Part shown: positions 9,784 to 18,361 of the stretch, piece by piece
How the letters are laid out: every line of letters starts with the position of its first letter
Position numbering within the stretch: position 1 is the first letter of the stretch
Assembly (NCBI GenBank): GCA_022842445.1
Contig: JALHPO010000004.1
Location: forward strand, 186,001 to 250,000
Direction of reading: 5' to 3'
Length of the DNA: 64,000 nt
DNA from: Nitrospira sp.
GTDB taxonomy: Bacteria > Nitrospirota > Nitrospiria > Nitrospirales > Nitrospiraceae
Program-made: the position numbers and the translations under genes
The notes under the pieces: generated by a model
What the model saw: the letters and a program-made list of their open reading frames with translations, nothing else
What the model was told of the DNA's origin: nothing
Database searches by the model: none

Positions 9784-10173
9784 TTACTTCTGGCAGCTGA
9801 CTTTCATGGATTCGATGTCGTTGGCCATGTCTAGTTTGGCAAGATTCGGTACACGCTGGCCTGGTGCGAACGTGAGCTCTGTGCCTTTGAAATCCTTTTT
9901 TTCATAGGCATGGACTGAGGCGTTGGAACCTACGATGATGCTCTCGATGTCATTGGCCCAATCCCTGCCCTCAAGATTCCTCATGGTTGAAAACTCCTTA
10001 GGACCTTGGATTTTGATATGAGGATCATCCGCATCATAGTTATCGTCTTCAAAAATCTCGATCCAACAATTCTTATCGACCATCTGTACTTCCAAATCTG
10101 GATCCGCTGCTTCGACAGACAGGGCTCCAACGGCGATCACTCCGCACAGGATGAACAATTTGAACATCAACAT
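9784..10173 (-). CDS. Exported beta/gamma-crystallin-like protein
   Basis: A protein of 129 residues with a signal peptide (MLMFKLFILCGVIAVGALSV, cleaved near EAADPD). It contains two crystallin-like Greek-key halves: CWIEIFEDDNYDADDPH, and VHAYEKKDFKGTELTF followed by PNLAKLDMANDIES. Such domains often bind calcium, but I cannot judge the binding residues. The ATG at 10171-10173 has GGAGG five bases upstream. It is the last gene of the csbD-BON-lipoprotein-crystallin run, 33 bases after the preceding lipoprotein. Confidence 0.7.
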   Translation of the reverse strand: MLMFKLFILCGVIAVGALSVEAADPDLEVQMVDKNCWIEIFEDDNYDADDPHIKIQGPKEFSTMRNLEGRDWANDIESIIVGSNASVHAYEKKDFKGTELTFAPGQRVPNLAKLDMANDIESMKVSCQK

Positions 10174-10206
10174 GGCTACCTCCATTTGGAATAACATGAC
10201 ACTGAG

Positions 10207-10563
10207 TTATGGTTTCAGTCGGATGACCGAGAGCGTACGTCCTTCGATTGAGATCCGGGCTTCGATCTTATCCCCTGGGTTGACCCTGTTCAGGATTTTG
10301 GTGTCATCACGGAGTTCAAGACACAATTCTTCGCCCGCTTGATCTGTAGTGACAGATGATTTGTCCGCGATATCGAGCGTGTCCTGGCCCTGGAGATCCC
10401 CGGTCATATGAAATTCTCCTTCGACCTGAGACACGTCGCCTCTCACAATCATGGAAGGTGACGATTTGGAAGGCGACTGGGCCTCCGTCAGACATCCCAG
10501 AACGGTTACGAGACCTACCGTAACGAGGACCAAGACAAGACTGGACGATTTGAGGGCCTTCAT
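10207..10563 (-). CDS. Small lipoprotein of the csbD operon
   Basis: A protein of 118 residues with a lipoprotein signal (KSSSLVLVLVTVGLVTVLGC). The mature part may form a small beta barrel (MIVRGDVSQVEGEFHM, then KILNRVNPGDKIEARI and SVIRLKP), a pattern seen in exported OB-fold-like proteins of unknown role. The ATG at 10561-10563 has GGAGG five bases upstream; the longer frame to 10740 overlaps the BON gene and is rejected. A strong hairpin (10625-10655) separates it from the BON gene and could attenuate transcription. Confidence 0.6.
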   Translation of the reverse strand: MKALKSSSLVLVLVTVGLVTVLGCLTEAQSPSKSSPSMIVRGDVSQVEGEFHMTGDLQGQDTLDIADKSSVTTDQAGEELCLELRDDTKILNRVNPGDKIEARISIEGRTLSVIRLKP

Positions 10564-10624
10564 AAGGACCTCCATGTGAAGCTGAAGATGCTTCCTATTT
10601 CCCGTCCATCCGGAAACCAGTATG

Positions 10625-10655
10625 GAGGGGGCCAGCCTTGATGACTGGCCCCCTC
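10625..10655 (-). terminator. Intercistronic hairpin after the BON gene
   Basis: Perfect 11-bp inverted repeat GAGGGGGCCAG / CTGGCCCCCTC with a 9-base loop. No T-run follows on the minus strand, so it may be an attenuator or an mRNA-stability element rather than a full terminator. Confidence 0.5.
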
Positions 10656-10676
10656 TCTGTGCCTGAACCTCTCGGC

Positions 10677-11228
10677 CTACTCTTTCAGCGTGAGATCGTT
10701 TTTCACGGACTTCACCCCTGTCGTCTGGCGGGCAGTCCACGACGCATTGCCACTGGTCATGAGGTCCCGAACCTCGCCGGTCAACGAGACGACACCTGCA
10801 TTGGTCTGGACGGCAATATTGGATTGCTTCAGATGTGGGTCCTTCGCCATCTGTTCCTTCACCCGTGTCGTAATGACGTCATCTTTATCCTCCACCGATT
10901 CGCGGACAGCCGGGGCGACGACCTCAAGATCGTTCTTCACACTCTTGACGCCATCAAGCACTTGGGCGATCTCCGCCGCTGCCTGCCTGGCTGCGCCTGA
11001 ATCCACCTTGCCACGAAGGAGCACCACACCTTGCGCTGTCTCGACATCAATCTGCCTTCCTTTGACCCGGCTGTCGGCAGCAAGAGCAATTTTGGTTTTT
11101 GCCGTCAGCCAGGTGTCGTTGATCGGGGTCTTTTCAGGAACCTTGTCAAGTGCATGCACCGATGCAGCGATCAGCACCCCGCCGAAAATCATTACCGTGC
11201 AAAGTGTCAGCATAGAGCGTATGTTCAT
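10677..11228 (-). CDS. Exported protein with two BON domains (OsmY-like)
   Basis: A protein of 183 residues with a signal peptide (MNIRSMLTLC to about SVHALDK) and two BON domains (about 40-105 and 118-183). The family pattern appears twice: IDVETAQGVVLLRGKVDSGA with VKSVKNDLEV, and IAVQTNAGVVSLTGEV with VKSVKNDLTL. BON proteins bind phospholipid or stabilise the envelope during osmotic and other stress. AAGGAG precedes two adjacent ATGs; the second (11226-11228) has the better spacing. It lies 70 bases after csbD on the same strand and probably shares the promoter at 11610-11652. Confidence 0.85.
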   Translation of the reverse strand: MNIRSMLTLCTVMIFGGVLIAASVHALDKVPEKTPINDTWLTAKTKIALAADSRVKGRQIDVETAQGVVLLRGKVDSGAARQAAAEIAQVLDGVKSVKNDLEVVAPAVRESVEDKDDVITTRVKEQMAKDPHLKQSNIAVQTNAGVVSLTGEVRDLMTSGNASWTARQTTGVKSVKNDLTLKE

Positions 11229-11298
11229 CATGTTCTCCTTACGTGTAATCGAATGTGTATCGTCAAATGTCTTCCGTGACTGCATCCATTCAGCGAAG

Positions 11299-11523
11299 TT
11301 ATTGGGTCTTCCCCACGGGTGTCGGCGCGGGCTTCTCATGCCACTCGTCCGCCCATTTCATGAGATCATCCTTTTTGTCGCCATACCGTTCCTGGGCTTT
11401 GCCGACAAACTTTTCGTAATTACCTTCGATTTGCGTTAAATCGTCATCGGTAAATTTTCCATATCTTTCTTTGAGTTCCCCCTTAAACTGCATCCATTTC
11501 CCTTTGAGTTGATCTGCATTCAT
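11299..11523 (-). CDS. csbD: CsbD-family general stress protein
   Basis: A cytoplasmic protein of 74 residues with the CsbD signature: DQLKGKWMQFKGELKERYGK, then GNYEKFVGKAQERYGDKK. CsbD is a general-stress (sigma-B) protein in Bacillus; its biochemical role is unknown. Length is normal, and GGGGGA lies seven bases before the ATG. It is the first gene of a minus-strand run with the BON, lipoprotein and crystallin genes, directly behind island promoter copy 4. A fragment of a related gene forms the 5' end of the DUF748 gene at about 5020. Confidence 0.9.
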   Translation of the reverse strand: MNADQLKGKWMQFKGELKERYGKFTDDDLTQIEGNYEKFVGKAQERYGDKKDDLMKWADEWHEKPAPTPVGKTQ

Positions 11524-11609
11524 GATGTATTCCCCCTGTGTTATGCATTTGTATCTACATGTCCGTATCGATCTGTCCCTGCCATTTCCAAACCTCCTCC
11601 ATACTGGTC

Positions 11610-11652
11610 ATTATGGCGAGAAGCCCGGCGATGGTCTGATCAAAATTGCTCA
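11610..11652 (-). promoter_or_regulatory. Island promoter copy 4, upstream of the csbD operon
   Basis: Sense motif TGAGCAATTTTGATCA (11637-11652), 21 bases, then CATAAT (11610-11615). This is the best-matching copy, and its 16-mer is identical to copy 8 at 18070. The leader before csbD is about 80 bases. Confidence 0.78.
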
Positions 11653-11782
11653 GGGGACAAGACCATGATGCCTTGCAACATACGCGCAGCCTCCCCCCTA
11701 CGATCACAGTCCGGATCGCAAAGTGTTGCGCCAGGCAAGAGAGGCTTCGAGATCAGACGGTCGAATTTCCTGAACCTCGCCG

Positions 11783-13747
11783 CTAGTCTGGCTTTCTCGG
11801 GAGGGAAGTAGTGATGTGTGAACCACAGACGTTCTCACTGTCCAGCGGGTCCCCCCTGCTCAATATGCGATCTAGGGCATGGGTGAGCGAATGTCCCTTC
11901 ATCGCATAAGGACGATTCTGCAGCGCTGTATGAAACAACGGAAGCAGCCCGAGAACATCAAGTATGGTGGGGGCGACGTCGACCAGAGATGCCTCGCAAA
12001 TTGTACCCAGCGGGTCGGTCCCTTCCTCTTCACCTCTCACAAAAATGATCGGCACAAGGGAGTCTGAGGCATTGAGGTGCCCGTGATCAGAGTGAAAGTG
12101 TCGATGCTCGGCCACGTCGAGTCCTTCAAGTACTCGCCAGTCCTGTTTATTGAGATACGTCAACTTCTTAGACCGATCGGCCAGCAGAATGATATCCGGG
12201 GCGCTCAGAGGATCCGTGGGCAATCGTGATGCGAGTCCGATAAGCCTTTCTGCTGCCCTCGGATATGCGGCATTGTTCAACGGGCTCTGATTGAGATGCA
12301 CTTCCGGCAGCAATCGGATGGTGGCCCCATCATAGCGATACGGAATATAGACGTAGCGGCCGGCGCGTTTATAGAGCACGGCTTCAGGCGCTTGCTCATT
12401 CTTGTGGAGTGTGAGCAGTACGTGTTCCAACATGGGGGCGATGTCGACTTGATAGTCGGGATCATCCTTCCACTGCCCCTGTGCAGGCTTTACATGGAAT
12501 CCGAGCGCACCACCATTCAACGTTGCGACGACGGTTGCGTCCCTGGAAATAGTCCCATTGGATACAAATCCAAAAACTGCACGGACCTTCGACAGCAGGC
12601 TTTCGTTGACTAACGCCGGACTTTCCAGATGATAGGCCTTCCCGCTTGTCTCGCTCAGTTCGGCGAACGCAACCTTGAGATCTTCAATACCCAGGGCTTT
12701 GTCCCAGTCAATCGGAGTGTGGCCATGGTCCGACACCAATACGAAGAGTGTGCGTCGCATGACCGGTTCATTCCGTAATCCCCGCCACTCGATGGGATCA
12801 ACTTGTGTCACCTCAGATAGCGGCATGGCATGGTGATTCCTATAGACGGCCGGGGCGCCCACAATGAACTTTGCGATGAGGTCATCGAGGTGCTTGAGAT
12901 ATTCTAAGCGAGCCTGCTCCGGATTCTCCGGGGAGAGATGCTCGGCATGATCGAGGCCGGCAAAATAGATCGTCATCAAGCTCGGGAGCTGCAGCTCCGA
13001 TCCCTGTCTGGCGGGGCTATTGAACTCTTGGAGTGATTTTATCGCTTCCCAGAGCGCGTTTTCATCGACGGCTTCACTCCGGTTTTGCTGATAACTCCAC
13101 AGCGTGTCAATGTCAGGTCTAATCGCTCCCTGCCCACTCCCGCGCGTGAGCATATGGTGCACGACACTGCTCTGCCCGCCTCTCTGCGCGATATACTCGT
13201 ATAGCGTTTGTACCTGAGCGTTAATATCGTCGGAAAGAAAGTCGTCCCCCAACTGCGCCTTCACCGCGTCGGCATGATATTCGGTGTAATACCTGGCGAT
13301 TTCCCGATCCCTGAAAAACAAGCTGTTTCCTGTAATCCCGTGAGCGCCGGGAAACACCCCGGTGAACATCGATGTCCAGGCTGGATAGGTGTAGGAGGGA
13401 AACACCGTCGTCGGCTGCTTGACTGCAATGCCCTTGGTCAACACAAGACCGCTTGCGTCGACGCGGGCACCGAGTAAATCGTGCAAGCCTCCCGGTTTTC
13501 GTGGAGGGTTCCGCATTACATATCTGACCAAGGTGTCTCGCTCTAGACCATCAATGGCCAGGATTACCACATGCTCAATAGGGTGACCACTAAGGGAGCC
13601 ATGCAGGACGTTGCCGTTAAACTCTTGACGAACGGTGAGACGACTACAGCTGTTCAACCCTACTATGAGCGGAATGACAGATAGCAGTGCGAAGAGGCGC
13701 GCAATCAGAGTCCACTTATGCGAACGAGAAACGGTTTTAGCGATCAT
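11783..13747 (-). CDS. Alkaline-phosphatase-superfamily (nucleotide pyrophosphatase/phosphodiesterase-like) lipoprotein
   Basis: A protein of about 654 residues starting MIAKTVSRSH, with a lipoprotein signal ending LIVGLNSC. The metal-site pattern of the type I phosphodiesterase/nucleotide pyrophosphatase fold is visible: VVILAIDGLERDT near the start, the nucleophile region PTTVFPSYTYPAWTS (Thr/Ser), TIYFAGLDHAEH, VLVSDHGHTPID, and a late HFHSDHGH. It probably hydrolyses phosphodiester or phosphomonoester bonds in the periplasm; substrate unknown. The frame extends to 13855, but the ATG at 13745-13747 places the signal correctly, although no ribosome site is clear. It is on the same strand as its neighbours and about 260 bases upstream of csbD. 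Confidence 0.75.
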   Translation of the reverse strand: MIAKTVSRSHKWTLIARLFALLSVIPLIVGLNSCSRLTVRQEFNGNVLHGSLSGHPIEHVVILAIDGLERDTLVRYVMRNPPRKPGGLHDLLGARVDASGLVLTKGIAVKQPTTVFPSYTYPAWTSMFTGVFPGAHGITGNSLFFRDREIARYYTEYHADAVKAQLGDDFLSDDINAQVQTLYEYIAQRGGQSSVVHHMLTRGSGQGAIRPDIDTLWSYQQNRSEAVDENALWEAIKSLQEFNSPARQGSELQLPSLMTIYFAGLDHAEHLSPENPEQARLEYLKHLDDLIAKFIVGAPAVYRNHHAMPLSEVTQVDPIEWRGLRNEPVMRRTLFVLVSDHGHTPIDWDKALGIEDLKVAFAELSETSGKAYHLESPALVNESLLSKVRAVFGFVSNGTISRDATVVATLNGGALGFHVKPAQGQWKDDPDYQVDIAPMLEHVLLTLHKNEQAPEAVLYKRAGRYVYIPYRYDGATIRLLPEVHLNQSPLNNAAYPRAAERLIGLASRLPTDPLSAPDIILLADRSKKLTYLNKQDWRVLEGLDVAEHRHFHSDHGHLNASDSLVPIIFVRGEEEGTDPLGTICEASLVDVAPTILDVLGLLPLFHTALQNRPYAMKGHSLTHALDRILSRGDPLDSENVCGSHITTSLPRKPD

Positions 13748-13895
13748 TGTTGCCAATCGCGGTGGGCACAGACGCCACAACGCTCGATGGACGAACACAC
13801 TCGCACTGCTCCCATTCTGCCGGTCCTCAAGGCCACCCACATACCGGGGGTACATGGGCGGCCACTTGTGTTTGCAGCAACGAGCACCTGGGGGA

Positions 13896-14180
13896 TTATT
13901 TTACTTCGTGTATCTGACCGGTCGTCGCGTCGACATAGACTTTATGAGTCTTCTTCCCGTCCACGATTTCAATCTTGTAGACGACCCGGCCGTCATCTTT
14001 CCCCATATCCACTTCAACCGTTTTTCCGGGCTTCGCCTTTTCCGCAGTTTTGATCGCGTCGACCATGTTGACGGTTGCTTTTTCACTGAGCGCCCGATCG
14101 GATTCAAACATTGCCCCTGCCGGAGCAACAGTCGCACCGAGCATAATTGCCAAACCGATCGTGATAATTTCCTTCTTCAT
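13896..14180 (-). CDS. Exported PepSY-domain protein
   Basis: A protein of 94 residues: signal peptide (MKKEIITIGLAIMLGATVAP, cleaved near AGAMFES) and one PepSY domain. The PepSY pattern is clear in VNMVDAIKTAEKAKPGKTVE and VVYKIEIVDGKKTHKVYVD, ending TTGQI. PepSY domains are thought to inhibit proteases or sense periplasmic conditions. AAGGAG lies seven bases before the ATG at 14178-14180. A short inverted repeat (GGGCTA / TAGCCC) near 14260-14276 separates it from the DUF3015 gene. Confidence 0.85.
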   Translation of the reverse strand: MKKEIITIGLAIMLGATVAPAGAMFESDRALSEKATVNMVDAIKTAEKAKPGKTVEVDMGKDDGRVVYKIEIVDGKKTHKVYVDATTGQIHEVK

Positions 14181-14276
14181 TGAGTTTCTCCTTTGTTCGG
14201 ACATGTGAAATTACTGACCTGAGATCCGGAGCCGCACCGACGCTTTTCCAGCGATCAGACGGGCTACCCTTTAGCC

Positions 14277-14702
14277 CTACTTCAATTGTTGGCTATCAAC
14301 CCCGAGGGCTTTCTTCTTATCGATCATCGTTGCCAGCAGATTTTCCGCCGTGCGCAGATCAGGCGCAAACAGGCGAGAATAGTTGCTCTGCGAGTGCATC
14401 CGAAACTCTTCTTTCTTCCCGGCTGGAATTTTCATTAAGACCGCCAATGACTCGAGATATTCTCCATTCCCACGTGCGATGTCCTGTTCAAGATTCTCGA
14501 ACGCGACAGCAGTAAAGAAATGCGTCTTTTGGCTTTCCTGTATGACACCGTCGGGATTGATCCAGTTGGCAGGGCTTGTGCTCGATGTGAACTTGGCGGA
14601 TGAGTCAATTGTGGCCTTGGTTGTGTTACAAGCGGCAACAACGAACCCTGTACCTGCAAGAACCAATACACACGCTATCCTCTTCAGCGTTTTGATGCGC
14701 AT
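14277..14702 (-). CDS. DUF3015 family lipoprotein
   Basis: A protein of 141 residues with a lipoprotein signal (CVLVLAGTGFVVAAC). The mature part matches the DUF3015 pattern as I know it: CNTTKATID at the start, then VAFENLEQDIARGNGEYLES and LAVLMKIPAGKKEEF. Function unknown; the family is common in aquatic Gram-negatives. AAGGAGG lies seven bases before the ATG at 14700-14702; the frame to 14813 is too long. A very degenerate match to the island motif near 14855 was not counted as a promoter. Confidence 0.75.
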   Translation of the reverse strand: MRIKTLKRIACVLVLAGTGFVVAACNTTKATIDSSAKFTSSTSPANWINPDGVIQESQKTHFFTAVAFENLEQDIARGNGEYLESLAVLMKIPAGKKEEFRMHSQSNYSRLFAPDLRTAENLLATMIDKKKALGVDSQQLK

Positions 14703-14894
14703 GAGACATCCTCCTTGTTTAACCTGTTTATCGCCGTACTGCCACGCACAGACCGGACACTCTTTGTTCGGTCTCCCCACGATCAGAAAGAGACTGACGC
14801 ACACGTAGAACACACGATTCTGTGGCCATTGTTGATAATGAGATAGCCACTCACTGTCGCAATGCCCTCATCGAAACATTGTCGGCCCTTACGT

Positions 14895-15110
14895 TTACAC
14901 ATGGTTGAAGACAACGCCGCTCTCCCTAACCCTTCTATGCGGAGCCACCCGCATTTTCACTACACGGCGAAAACGATTGGCCCGCACTACCGCGTCCTCG
15001 ACACACCCGCAATTGATGCAGCGTGTCGCCATGCGTAGAGAATTTGTTTCAACGTTCAGCTCACAGAAGTTTTCAGGTACCAGTAGCCCGCGACAGCGTT
15101 GGCAGCGCAT
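14895..15110 (-). CDS. Small two-CxxC zinc-ribbon protein, paralogue A
   Basis: A basic protein of 71 residues. It has CQRCRGLLVPE at the start and RCINCGCVEDAVVRANR 27 residues later, two CxxC knuckles that should bind one zinc. The tail is Arg-rich, which suggests contact with nucleic acid. AAGGAGG lies four bases before the ATG. Paralogues lie at 26243, 30118 and 43423; the copy at 26243 is nearly identical over the knuckles. It follows another zinc-ribbon gene on the same strand and probably shares the promoter at 15485-15527. Function unknown. Confidence 0.7.
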   Translation of the reverse strand: MRCQRCRGLLVPENFCELNVETNSLRMATRCINCGCVEDAVVRANRFRRVVKMRVAPHRRVRESGVVFNHV

Positions 15111-15230
15111 ATGCCCTCCTTCTATGTTCGTAGCCGCATCGGCCTGATACATCACGGCCCCGGCTCTTGGACAACTGCAGACTCGTGGCACTCGTCTTTC
15201 TGATGAGGTCTCGATCTCGCCGACTCCGGT

Positions 15231-15443
15231 TCAAGCGACCCGCTGATGTCTCATCGGGACGCGCGGCACATGGATGGAAGACACGGCGCTCAGGCTCAAA
15301 GACTGGGCGCAGATCGGACACAGATGCGGCTCGAGGCTCCCTGAGGTCACATCCACATCCATATTAGTCGAGCCACATTCTGAGCAGGGGACCGGCTCCA
15401 TCTGAGCGAAGTGTGGATACGACCGGGCAACTCTGCAGGTCAT
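15231..15443 (-). CDS. Small zinc-ribbon protein
   Basis: A protein of 70 residues with two CxxC pairs: VPCSECGSTNMD and HLCPICAQSL, a zinc-ribbon spacing distinct from the paralogue family next to it. AAGGAGG lies six bases before the ATG at 15441-15443. Its start is only about 40 bases from the -10 of island promoter copy 5, so it is probably the first gene of a two-gene unit with the zinc ribbon at 14895. No known function. Confidence 0.6.
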   Translation of the reverse strand: MTCRVARSYPHFAQMEPVPCSECGSTNMDVDVTSGSLEPHLCPICAQSLSLSAVSSIHVPRVPMRHQRVA

Positions 15444-15484
15444 GGCGCACCTCCTTGGCTAAGACGCTGTCGACTATTGATGAT

Positions 15485-15527
15485 AGTATGCCCAGATGTT
15501 TGACACCTGTCTGTTCACAATCGCTCA
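15485..15527 (-). promoter_or_regulatory. Island promoter copy 5, upstream of two zinc-ribbon genes
   Basis: Sense motif TGAGCGATTGTGAACA (15512-15527), 21 bases, then CATACT (15485-15490). The rest of the gap to 15842 holds no gene that I can support, only a terminator at 15753-15782. Confidence 0.72.
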
Positions 15528-15752
15528 TCATCGACCACTCACTACCGCGCTCCATTACGACGCCTGTGCGCCCGTGTGATGATCAGTACACGGCACCATG
15601 ATTGCCTCGCATCCATCACACACCTCATAGGTACAGGACCTTGGTGACGCGACCCGCCGACTCACCTCACGTCACCGAATAGCCGGTGGATTACAGGGAC
15701 CGTGCCAGGCGCTCTCAGCAACGACAGATTGACGATTTGAGAAAGGGAAAGA

Positions 15753-15782
15753 GGGCCCACCGAGGATCTCCGCGGTGGGCCC
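15753..15782 (-). terminator. Terminator-like hairpin after the gene at 15843
   Basis: Inverted repeat GGGCCCACCG / CGGTGGGCCC around a 10-base loop, followed on the minus strand by a T/C-rich run (TCTTTCCCTTTCTC). Confidence 0.6.
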
Positions 15783-15842
15783 GAGACGACTTCATTCGTG
15801 ACAACGCACCCGAGCGCCGTGATCGCGCTCAGCCACACGACC

Positions 15843-16199
15843 TTATTTGTTTTTCTTCGCCGTGTCCTTGGCGTCTTCAGCAGTGGCCCCCGGAGCTCCA
15901 AGTTTTTTTGCCGCCACCGCGGCGCCTCCCCCTTCAGTCTCTTCGACGTTTTGATCCAGCGTGCTCTCAGTGACGGGGTCGGATACTTCCTTTTTCATAC
16001 CCACTAATTCATCGCTCCGGCTTCCCGGACCACTGCCGTCTGGACCGAAGTTGCCTCCTTCGCGTTGAATTTCCTTGGGCACGTGGTCTTTCGGCTCCCC
16101 GGAGGTTCCGGACTGAATACCCTGGACTTCCGCCAAGGCTCCCGTCACCCACAACAGACTGACACATGCCACTGCGCGGAGAATACGTACGTTGCTCAT
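15843..16199 (-). CDS. Exported acidic low-complexity protein
   Basis: A protein of 118 residues with a signal peptide (MSNVRILRAVACVSLLWVTG, cleaved near ALAEVQG). The hydrophilic tail is rich in Gly, Glu, Ala and Lys and ends DTAKKNK. No cysteines and no recognised domain; probably disordered. AAGGAG lies seven bases before the ATG at 16197-16199. Island promoter copy 6 is about 70 bases upstream and a hairpin terminator follows, so this is likely a single-gene unit. Function unknown. Confidence 0.6.
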   Translation of the reverse strand: MSNVRILRAVACVSLLWVTGALAEVQGIQSGTSGEPKDHVPKEIQREGGNFGPDGSGPGSRSDELVGMKKEVSDPVTESTLDQNVEETEGGGAAVAAKKLGAPGATAEDAKDTAKKNK

Positions 16200-16269
16200 A
16201 ACCACTCTCCTTTATGGTGAACGCGTAACGCTGGTCCGGATCCAATCGCTGGACATACCGAACGTGTGT

Positions 16270-16312
16270 ATCGTGGCACAAGAAAATGATGGAGGCTGAT
16301 CAATAGTGCACA
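16270..16312 (-). promoter_or_regulatory. Island promoter copy 6
   Basis: Sense motif TGTGCACTATTGATCA (16297-16312), 21 bases, then CACGAT (16270-16275). The first half-site diverges from the consensus, but the second half-site and the spacing hold. Confidence 0.55.
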
Positions 16313-16370
16313 ACCCATCGAGATCACACGACTGCGACCTATATAACTACACGGGGTCAGCTGACGCACC

Positions 16371-16670
16371 TCACTGCTCTCGTCGCTCTTCCTTCACCTT
16401 CGCCCCAGGTTGAGACTGCTGTTGACCGGACTTGTCCAGCTTGGGCGCGGATTGTTCGGTCACGCACTGGCCGCTCTCACAACCCTGTGACCGTGCCTGG
16501 TGCCGCTCCGAACAAGACTTCTTATCCTCGGCACTGATGGCCCCCTCCAGACACTGCGCCAGGAGGTGCTTCGCCTCAGTCAGGCAATCCTCACACAGAT
16601 GCTGAGCAAACAGCGGAGCACTACCAAGGCTGAGAACCAGGAACAGCGCCACGACACTTCGTAGGTCCAT
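16371..16670 (-). CDS. Exported cysteine-containing small protein
   Basis: A protein of 99 residues with a signal peptide (MDLRSVVALFLVLSLGSAPL, cleaved after FAQ). The mature part has six cysteines in three groups (LCEDCLTEA, AQCLEG with KKSCSERH, and GCESGQCVTE) and a Gln/Lys-rich tail. The cysteines could form disulfides or bind a metal. The ATG at 16668-16670 has GAGAGGGTGA just upstream. No family recognised. Confidence 0.6.
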   Translation of the reverse strand: MDLRSVVALFLVLSLGSAPLFAQHLCEDCLTEAKHLLAQCLEGAISAEDKKSCSERHQARSQGCESGQCVTEQSAPKLDKSGQQQSQPGAKVKEERREQ

Positions 16671-16910
16671 TTCACCCTCTCTCACAATAGGCTTGCAGCA
16701 ATGAAGCCATCGCCACGCACCTGGTCAGCAAGGACTTCAATCTGATGATGACAGGCAAATGTACGTGGGCGATCAGAATGGACGTACCCGCTGTAGAATC
16801 TGCCAAAATGATCACCGGCGAACCGCTCCCATTAAAGACGGTCGGGCCCAGGTCAGGCTGCTCCCAGGATCGCGCACCACATTTTCCTACCACTGCCTCA
16901 TTAGCTGGCT

Positions 16911-17354
16911 CTACGGCTCACTGCGCGCCTGTCGGGGGCCGAGTTCCTCCAGCACGATCACGATACGTGAGTCATCGTGCTCACTCCGATCTGCCAACCC
17001 AAGTCCGCGCACTAGGATCATGCGGTTTGCCTCAAAGAGGACACGTTTCAATTCAAAGGGCTCCCAGATGTTGGCAGCTCTGCGTTGATCCAGAGCTTCT
17101 TGGATGGCATTCCTGAGTTCATGCACCGGAGCCGAATCGCTTTCGCAGTCTGTCCCGATCTGAGTCAGATCGAGATGGCCTGTCAGTCCCTTGGCTCGGC
17201 GCTTCACGTGCAGCAGTTTCTGCCCACGAGCGAATATCACAATTCCGAGTTGGTCATACTCGGTGTCGTGCTGCAGACATGGCTCAGAGGCGCTCCCCTG
17301 TCCACGCCACTTCTGTGACACCTGGCGAGGCTGTTTCATAGTCTCACCCCTCAT
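16911..17354 (-). CDS. Single-domain PAS-like sensor protein
   Basis: A protein of 147 residues. The core (YDQLGIVIFARGQKLLHVKR, then LTGHLDLTQIG) resembles the start of a PAS domain as found in front of LuxR-type regulators, and it ends with SRIVIVLEELG. No output domain follows, so it may act through a partner. The start at 17352-17354 has AAGGAGG eight bases upstream; the longer frame to 17456 lacks support. Island promoter copy 7 lies about 160 bases upstream. A decayed copy of its C-terminus lies at about 26100-26236. The family call is tentative. Confidence 0.55.
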   Translation of the reverse strand: MRGETMKQPRQVSQKWRGQGSASEPCLQHDTEYDQLGIVIFARGQKLLHVKRRAKGLTGHLDLTQIGTDCESDSAPVHELRNAIQEALDQRRAANIWEPFELKRVLFEANRMILVRGLGLADRSEHDDSRIVIVLEELGPRQARSEP

Positions 17355-17515
17355 GCTGAGTGCCTCCTTACGATCGGAACGATGACCGTGCATACGTACA
17401 CGGCACAAGTGCTCCATAATGGTTAATCGCGAGATACGCATTCGCGGCGACCGCACGGCTTATAGGATCGATACATGCTCTTCCATATGAGTCTTGATGC
17501 GCGCAACAGAACGAC

Positions 17516-17558
17516 ATTATGCCAAGAGGCTTCGTGCCCATCTGTTCACAATTGCTCA
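17516..17558 (-). promoter_or_regulatory. Island promoter copy 7, upstream of the PAS-like gene
   Basis: Sense motif TGAGCAATTGTGAACA (17543-17558), 21 bases, then CATAAT (17516-17521). The 16-mer is identical to copy 11 upstream of the ferritin-like gene. Confidence 0.77.
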
Positions 17559-17661
17559 GTGGAATGCCGTCAACAGTAGCGCCCACAACTAATGGGGGTG
17601 TGGCAAGCAGACAGCGTCTATCGCCAACTAACGACACACCCGAATACAATACCTCCCACAA

Positions 17662-17961
17662 TCAGAAATGAACTGTACTTGGATGACTTGCGGCGCCGGC
17701 GTTGATCTCGAGAAAAGTCACCATTTTGTCGGCGTCCTTCTGGAGGTTCTTTGACACGGTGATCAGGACGCCGTTGTAGAAATGCTTCGGCAGGTCGACC
17801 GCTCCGGTCAGGGCTCTCTCCTGCCCGTTCTCCCCCGTTTTTGAGCGAAGCCGGATTATCCCGCCGCCCGCGCTACTGATACATGGAACCGTTCCGGAAC
17901 AGAGCCCAGTTCCGCATGAGGAGACCGGCCGGTCATTGCCGAAGTCCGATGATGGACGCAC
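17662..17961 (-). CDS. Possible small protein or gene fragment
   Basis: An open frame of 99 codons. The middle and end look protein-like (RALTGAVDLPKHFYNGVLI, then DKMVTFLEINAGA), but the start is low-complexity and no ribosome site is evident. It lies between two island promoters that face away from it. It could be a fragment of a decayed gene. No family recognised. Confidence 0.25.
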   Translation of the reverse strand: MRPSSDFGNDRPVSSCGTGLCSGTVPCISSAGGGIIRLRSKTGENGQERALTGAVDLPKHFYNGVLITVSKNLQKDADKMVTFLEINAGAASHPSTVHF

Positions 17962-18069
17962 AACACCTGCTGTCGAAACGAAACGATCAGGGAGCCCGGT
18001 CGCGAACGGACAGATCCGCCGAACCGAGATTCAGATGGAAACTGCACGAGCCTGCATGACGGGCCTCAG

Positions 18070-18112
18070 TGAGCAATTTTGATCAGATTATGAGCGACTC
18101 CTCTGTTACGTT
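18070..18112 (+). promoter_or_regulatory. Island promoter copy 8, facing the lipid cluster
   Basis: Plus-strand motif TGAGCAATTTTGATCA (18070-18085), 21 bases, then TACGTT (18107-18112). Orientation switches to plus here, matching the plus-strand ACP and acyltransferase genes that follow. The leader is about 245 bases. Confidence 0.7.
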
Positions 18113-18361
18113 GACAGCCGGTTTCCGGCATCTTTCAGAGACAGGACCTTCTTACCCCAATATCGCCACAGTCCAGCATGAGTCTTGGCCGCAAGCGATA
18201 AAGGTTAGGAATGGTCCAGAACGAAACGGCATGGTGAAGGCTTTGAGAATAATCAGAGCACCGGCAACCGTCTTCCCGCTCAGGAAGAAGCGAGCTCGTG
18301 AAGCGCGATTGACAGCGTGCAGAATAAATCGGTGATCACGGCTCGATGCAAGGGCTTCTAT

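Noticed and set aside
14828..14870. Degenerate motif upstream of the DUF3015 gene near 14855
   Set aside because: About half of the 16 positions match. The spacing gives AACAAT, but this is too weak to count.
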